From Streptomyces sp. (GTDB lineage Bacteria > Actinomycetota > Actinomycetes > Streptomycetales > Streptomycetaceae), in contig DOWQ01000458.1 in assembly GCA_003519485.1 (NCBI GenBank), forward strand, positions 1 to 26,587: DNA of 26,587 nt, written 5' to 3'. This document shows positions 23,028 through 26,587 of the stretch, in pieces (within the stretch, counting starts at the first letter, position 1; each line of letters begins with the position of its first letter). The translations under genes were made by a program, and so were the position numbers. The notes under the pieces are model-generated. The model saw nothing but the letters and a program-made list of their open reading frames with translations, was not told the DNA's origin and did no database searches.

Positions 23028-24293
23028 TCAGCCCTGTGCCGCCTCGGCACCGGCGATGACCAGGCCCTTCAAGGGGGTCGTGGAAACAGCGGCCTTGTCG
23101 GCGGGAATGGTCGCCCCCCGGGAGAGCGCCTTGCGCACCACCATGTAGTCGACAGGGTTGTTGACCGCGTCCACCGCCAGTAGCCGGCTGCCCTGGTAGT
23201 ACAGGACCGAGAACCGCTCGCTGTCCGGCTCGCCACGGACGACGTAGTTGTCGTAGTCCGCGGAGAGTCCGGCGATCTGCAGCTTCAAGTCTCCCTGGTC
23301 CGACCAGAACCACGGCACCGCCTTCCTCTCCTCCAGCCTGCCGAGCAGCGTCGCGGCCGCTACAGCGGCTTGGGCCACTGCGTTCTGGACCGACTCCAAG
23401 CGAACTCTGCCCACGCCGGTCATCGGATGCGGCCGGAGAGTGCAGTCGCCTGCGGCGACGACCGAGGGTTCGCTGGTGCGGGCGTAGGCGTCGACGACGA
23501 TGCCTCCGTCGCACTCGAGGCCGGCGCGCTGGGCGAGTTCGGTCCGCGGGACCACGCCGATCCCGACCACGACAAGGTCGGCAGGCAGCTCGCTGCCGTC
23601 GGTGAGCAGCACGCGGCTCACCCGCCCTCCCTCGCCGCTGAACCCGGACACCCCGGTCGAGAGCAGCACCGTTGTCCCACGGCGCTGGTGCGCCTGCCGG
23701 TAGAACCGCGAGACGACCGGTGCGACGGCACGGGCGACCAGCCGCTCGGCCGCCTCGACCACAGTGACGGCCTTACCCCGGGCGCGGGCGACCGCAGCGG
23801 CCTCGAGGCCGATGAAGCCGCCTCCGACGACGACGACGCGCGACGCGCCCGCCAGGCGTGACCCCAGCTCCGCCGCGTCATCGACGTCTCGCAGGTAGCA
23901 GATGCCGTCGAGGTCCGCGCCCGGCACCGTCAGCCGCCTCGGGCCGGCTCCCACCGTGAGCGCGAGCCGCTGGAATGGCAGGTCGCGTCCGGCCGCTGTC
24001 CTCGCAACGCCCGAGCCGGCCTTGCCCGCACCGGGCAGGTTCAGGCTGGTGACCCGCTCGCCGCGCAGAAGCTCGATGCCGGCGTCCGCGTAGAAAGCGG
24101 GCGTGCGAAACGCCAACGACTCGGGCCCGGCCGTGCCGGAGAGGAACTCCTTCGACAGGGGCGGCCGCTGGTACGGCGCGTGCGGCTCCTCGCCGATCAA
24201 CGTGATCGGCGAGGTGTCGCCCAGCTCACGCAGCGACACGGCCAGCTGGAGGCCTGCCTGGCTGGCCCCGACGATCAGAGTACCGGCGCTCAC
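23028..24293 (-). CDS. FAD-dependent ferredoxin reductase of a Rieske/P450 electron chain
   Basis: 421 aa. FAD-binding loop V-G-A-S-Q-A-G at 8-14, the family signature P-Y-Q-R-P-P-L-S-K at 40-48, NAD(P)-binding loop V-V-V-G-G-G-F-I-G-L-E at 154-164, the second FAD motif near A-A-G-D-C, and the C-terminal W-F-W-S-D-Q-G-D-L-K-L-Q-I-A-G block. GTG at 24293 is chosen because GGAGG stands 6 bases before it and the FAD loop must be close to the N-terminus; an ATG at 24377 with GGGGAG 8 bases upstream would add 28 unlikely residues. It passes electrons from NAD(P)H to the [2Fe-2S] ferredoxin at 7474, about 15 kb away. Motif site B lies upstream, which suggests both are controlled together. Confidence 0.92.
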   Translation of the reverse strand: MSAGTLIVGASQAGLQLAVSLRELGDTSPITLIGEEPHAPYQRPPLSKEFLSGTAGPESLAFRTPAFYADAGIELLRGERVTSLNLPGAGKAGSGVARTAAGRDLPFQRLALTVGAGPRRLTVPGADLDGICYLRDVDDAAELGSRLAGASRVVVVGGGFIGLEAAAVARARGKAVTVVEAAERLVARAVAPVVSRFYRQAHQRRGTTVLLSTGVSGFSGEGGRVSRVLLTDGSELPADLVVVGIGVVPRTELAQRAGLECDGGIVVDAYARTSEPSVVAAGDCTLRPHPMTGVGRVRLESVQNAVAQAAVAAATLLGRLEERKAVPWFWSDQGDLKLQIAGLSADYDNYVVRGEPDSERFSVLYYQGSRLLAVDAVNNPVDYMVVRKALSRGATIPADKAAVSTTPLKGLVIAGAEAAQG

Positions 24294-24408
24294 CGCTGTC
24301 CTCCGGTTGGCGGGGCCGAGCCCGGTGAGGACGGCCGACGGGAGAATTTGATCACCGCGTGGCGCAGATCGGTGCATGTCATAGGCTCCCCTCTTGATCC
24401 GCAATGTG

Positions 24409-24428
24409 AAGGCTAGTCCATTCTACCA
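24409..24428. promoter_or_regulatory. Putative operator, site B of the shared 20-bp motif
   Basis: AAGGCTAGTCCATTCTACCA keeps GG, GTCCATT and the terminal ACCA. On the minus strand the same bases contain TAGAAT, five of six matches to a -10 hexamer, about 120 bases before the reductase GTG and 32 bases before the alternative ATG. It is the only promoter signal I see for the reductase. Confidence 0.55.
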
Positions 24429-24470
24429 CCGATGCGCAGGGTTGCTGTGGCCGCCTCTGCCGGACCCGGA

Positions 24471-24525
24471 CGGCATGACCCCCCTTGGGTGCCGCCCCCG
24501 GCGGCGCCCAAGGGGGGTCATGCCG
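24471..24525. terminator. 26-bp hairpin upstream of galT
   Basis: Arms 24471-24496 and 24500-24525 pair along 26 bases (one G-T pair) around a 3-base loop, the strongest hairpin in the window. It sits between the reductase promoter and galT. No T-run. It may insulate gal from transcription coming from the island side, and it marks the likely edge of the ancestral gal region. Confidence 0.75.
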
Positions 24526-24577
24526 CGGGCGCTGGGCATGTGAAGGTCGCGGACTCGTTTCCCGGTATCGGCAGATG

Positions 24578-24609
24578 TTGCATTGTGAAAACTTGTGTTG
24601 GAATATGTT
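24578..24609 (+). promoter_or_regulatory. Candidate promoter region of the gal operon
   Basis: An AT-rich patch 42-73 bases before galT offers TTGCAT (24578-24583) or TTGTGA (24583-24588) as -35 and GAATAT or TATGTT (24601-24609) as -10. Spacing is not ideal for any pair. Position fits the gal promoter expected here. Confidence 0.35.
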
Positions 24610-24650
24610 TGCTGCAAGGAATGCTGCAGGAGCGTGGTAAGGAGCCCTGG

Positions 24651-25712
24651 GTGAAGAAGACGGCGACCCGGCTCGCGGACGGCCGCGAGCTGATCTACTA
24701 CGACGCGCGCGACGGCGCCCCGCGCGACGCCGTCGACCGGCGGCCGCTCGATCCCGTCGGCACCGCCTCCGAGATCCGCTACGACCCGCTCCTCGGCGAC
24801 TCCGTCGTCGTCGCCTCGCACCGCCAGGGGCGCACCTACCACCCGCCGGCCGACGAGTGCCCGCTCTGCCCCTCCCGCGGCGGCCGGCACAGCGAGATCC
24901 CGGCGGCCGACTACGACGTCGTCGTCTTCGAGAATCGTTTCCCCTCCCTCGCCGGCGACGCCGGGCGGTGCGAGGTCGTCTGCTTCACCGCCGACCACGA
25001 CGCGTCCTTCGCGGACCTCACCGAGGACCGGGCGCGGCTCGTGCTCGACGCCTGGACCGACCGCACCGCCGAGCTGTCCCGGCTGCCCGGCGTCGAGCAG
25101 GTCTACTGCTTCGAGAACCGGGGCCGGGAGATCGGCGTCACCCTCGGCCACCCGCACGGCCAGATCTACGCGTACCCGTTCGCCACCCCGCGCACCGAGT
25201 TGATGCTCCGCCGGCTCGGCGAGCACCACGAGCGCACCGGCGGGCGCAACCTCTTCGACGACGTGGTCGCCGAGGAACGCGCGGACGGCAGCCGGATCGT
25301 GCTGGAGGGCGAGCACTGGACGGCCTTCGTGCCCCGCGCCGCCCACTGGCCGTACGAGGTGCACCTCTACCCGAAGCACCGGGTGCCCGACCTGCCCGCG
25401 CTCGACGAGGCCGCCCGCGCGGAGTTCCCGCGCCTCTACCTGGAGCTGCTGAGGCGCCTCGACCGGGTCTTCGGCCCGGGCGAACCGCCCAGCCCCTACA
25501 TCTCCGGCTGGCACCAGGCACCGCTCGGAGGCTGGGACCGGCGCCCGGTGGACCGCGGTGCCTTCGCGCTCCACCTCGAGCTTTTCACTATCCGACGCAC
25601 TTCCGGCAAGCTGAAGTTTCTCGCCGGTTCGGAATCCGGCATGAATGTGTTCATCAACGATGTGCCGCCGGAGGCCGCGGCGTGCCGACTGCGAGAGGTA
25701 GCGAGCGAGTGA
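24651..25712 (+). CDS. galT: Galactose-1-phosphate uridylyltransferase
   Basis: 353 aa. Zinc-site cysteines in C-P-L-C at 70-73, F-E-N-R-F-P-S near 93-99, the uridylylated active-site histidine in G-H-P-H-G-Q (H167-P-H169), and the C-terminal E-L-F-T-I-R-R-T-S-G-K-L-K-F-L-A-G-S-E-S-G-M block. GTG at 24651 has AAGGAG 6 bases upstream; the frame stays open further upstream but through the hairpin. It exchanges UDP between glucose-1-phosphate and galactose-1-phosphate in the Leloir pathway. It overlaps galE by 4 bases (GTGA). Codons end almost always in G or C, more strictly than in the catabolic genes to the left, and the sequence is of Streptomyces type. Confidence 0.96.
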   Translation: MKKTATRLADGRELIYYDARDGAPRDAVDRRPLDPVGTASEIRYDPLLGDSVVVASHRQGRTYHPPADECPLCPSRGGRHSEIPAADYDVVVFENRFPSLAGDAGRCEVVCFTADHDASFADLTEDRARLVLDAWTDRTAELSRLPGVEQVYCFENRGREIGVTLGHPHGQIYAYPFATPRTELMLRRLGEHHERTGGRNLFDDVVAEERADGSRIVLEGEHWTAFVPRAAHWPYEVHLYPKHRVPDLPALDEAARAEFPRLYLELLRRLDRVFGPGEPPSPYISGWHQAPLGGWDRRPVDRGAFALHLELFTIRRTSGKLKFLAGSESGMNVFINDVPPEAAACRLREVASE

Positions 25713-26587
25713 GCGACAAGAAGTACCTGGTCACCGGTGGCGCGGGGTATGTCGGAAGCGTGGTCGCGGCGCATCTGCTGGCGGCCGGGCACCGGGTCAC
25801 CGTGCTCGACGACCTGTCCACCGGGCACCGCGAAGGTGTGCCGGTCGGCGCCGAGTTCATCGAGGGCCGTGTCCAGGACCTGCCCTCGGCGGACGGCGCG
25901 CCGTGGTTCGACTCCTCCTACGACGGCGTGCTGCACTTCGCCGCCTTCTCCCAGGTCGGCGAGTCCGTCGCCGACCCGGAGAAGTACTGGCGCAACAACG
26001 TCGGCGGCACCATGGACCTGCTGGCGGCCATGCGCCGCGCCGGGGTGCGCAGCCTGGTCTTCTCCTCCACCGCCGCCACCTACGGCGAGCCGGAGTCCGT
26101 GCCGATCACCGAGGCCGACCCGACCGCGCCCACCAGCCCGTACGGCGCCTCCAAGCTCGCCGTCGACCACATGATCAGCGGCGAGTGCGCGGCCCACGGC
26201 CTCGCCGCCGCCTCGCTGCGCTACTTCAACGTCGCCGGGGCCCACCGGGCAGCCGACGGGGTGATGTACGGCGAGCGGCACGACCCCGAGTCGCACCTGA
26301 TCCCGCTCGTCCTCCAGGTCGCCCAGGGCAGCCGCGACGCGATCTCCGTCTTCGGTGACGACTACCCCACCCCGGACGGCACCTGCGTCCGCGACTACAT
26401 CCATGTCGCCGACCTCGCCGAGGCGCACCTCCTCGCGCTCGCCGCGGCCACCCCGGGCGAACACCTGATCTGCAACCTCGGCAACGGCAACGGCTTCTCG
26501 GTCCGCGAGGTGATAGAGACCGTCCGCAAGGTCACCGGCCACCCCGTCCCGGAGACGGCCGCCCCGCGCCGCGCCGGCGACCCCGCC
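25709..26587 (+). CDS. galE: UDP-glucose 4-epimerase (runs off the window)
   Basis: 293 codons are in the window, open to the edge. NAD-binding loop G-G-A-G-Y-V-G at 10-16, D-D-L-S-T-G-H near 34-40, catalytic S-S-T at 119-121 and Y145-x3-K149 (Y-G-A-S-K) of the short-chain dehydrogenase fold, then R-Y-F-N-V-A-G-A and G-D-D-Y-P-T-P-D-G-T-C-V-R-D-Y-I-H-V, all typical of GalE. The GTG start overlaps the galT stop. It interconverts UDP-galactose and UDP-glucose; galK would be expected next, outside the window. Confidence 0.96.
   Translation, partial: MSDKKYLVTGGAGYVGSVVAAHLLAAGHRVTVLDDLSTGHREGVPVGAEFIEGRVQDLPSADGAPWFDSSYDGVLHFAAFSQVGESVADPEKYWRNNVGGTMDLLAAMRRAGVRSLVFSSTAATYGEPESVPITEADPTAPTSPYGASKLAVDHMISGECAAHGLAAASLRYFNVAGAHRAADGVMYGERHDPESHLIPLVLQVAQGSRDAISVFGDDYPTPDGTCVRDYIHVADLAEAHLLALAAATPGEHLICNLGNGNGFSVREVIETVRKVTGHPVPETAAPRRAGDPA

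Noticed and set aside
24294..24404. Reductase start at TTG 24404 or ATG 24377
   Set aside because: The GTG at 24293 has GGAGG at ideal spacing and puts the FAD loop at the normal distance; the extra residues look non-conserved. The ATG cannot be fully excluded.

Overview
The window is high-GC actinomycete DNA, most likely Streptomyces. The best taxonomic anchor is the right edge: a galT gene (24651-25712) overlapping a galE gene (25709 to the edge), in the gene order and with the strongly G/C-ending codons of the Streptomyces gal operon. Everything to the left of gal, about 24 kb, reads as one catabolic island for an aromatic (or N-heteroaromatic) carboxylic acid. It ends abruptly about 0.2 kb before galT.

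Layout. (1) 1-3333, minus strand: a bicupin, a small AAA+ ATPase of the Pch2/TRIP13 type, a ThDP enzyme lacking its PYR domain, and the start of an aldehyde dehydrogenase, nearly all coupled by overlapping or touching stop/start codons. (2) 3611-6452, minus: a second bicupin followed by an EutA-like reactivase with a histidine-rich N-terminus. (3) 6591-7334, minus: a phosphoglycerate mutase. (4) 7474-13629, plus: a [2Fe-2S] ferredoxin, a phthalate-dioxygenase-type Rieske oxygenase, an unrecognised small protein, a divergent PanB-like protein, an alpha/beta hydrolase with Cys at the nucleophile position, an orphan TctC lipoprotein and an isochorismatase-family amidohydrolase. (5) 13797-18736, minus: a tctA-tctB-tctC uptake system, an RpiB-type isomerase and a homolog of 4,5-dihydroxyphthalate decarboxylase. 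(6) 18881-22701, plus: a zinc alcohol dehydrogenase, LigK-like aldolase, LigJ-like hydratase and a second, more typical 4,5-dihydroxyphthalate decarboxylase. (7) 23028-24293, minus: the FAD-dependent ferredoxin reductase. (8) galTE.

How the parts could fit (inference): Tct proteins import the acid; reductase, ferredoxin and Rieske oxygenase hydroxylate it; the alcohol dehydrogenase re-aromatises a diol; a DHP-type decarboxylase removes a carboxylate; the ring is opened; LigJ and LigK convert 4-oxalomesaconate to pyruvate and oxaloacetate. No LigAB, LigC or LigI is present, so ring opening is unexplained. The two bicupins are the only ring-cleavage candidates seen. Phosphoglycerate mutase and RpiB paralogs would suit gluconeogenic growth on pyruvate and oxaloacetate.

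Two observations stand out. First, an approximately 20-bp motif (consensus near TTGGtCtGTCCATTAGACCA) recurs at six sites in front of the transcription units of the island, including the distant ferredoxin reductase, which suggests a single regulon whose regulator lies outside the window. Second, each bicupin is followed by an ATP-dependent remodelling protein (AAA+ Pch2-like in one case, EutA-like in the other), with none of their classical partners (HORMA/CD-NTase, EutBC) present. This looks like a repeated enzyme-plus-reactivase arrangement. No RNA genes, CRISPR arrays or insertion sequences were recognised.
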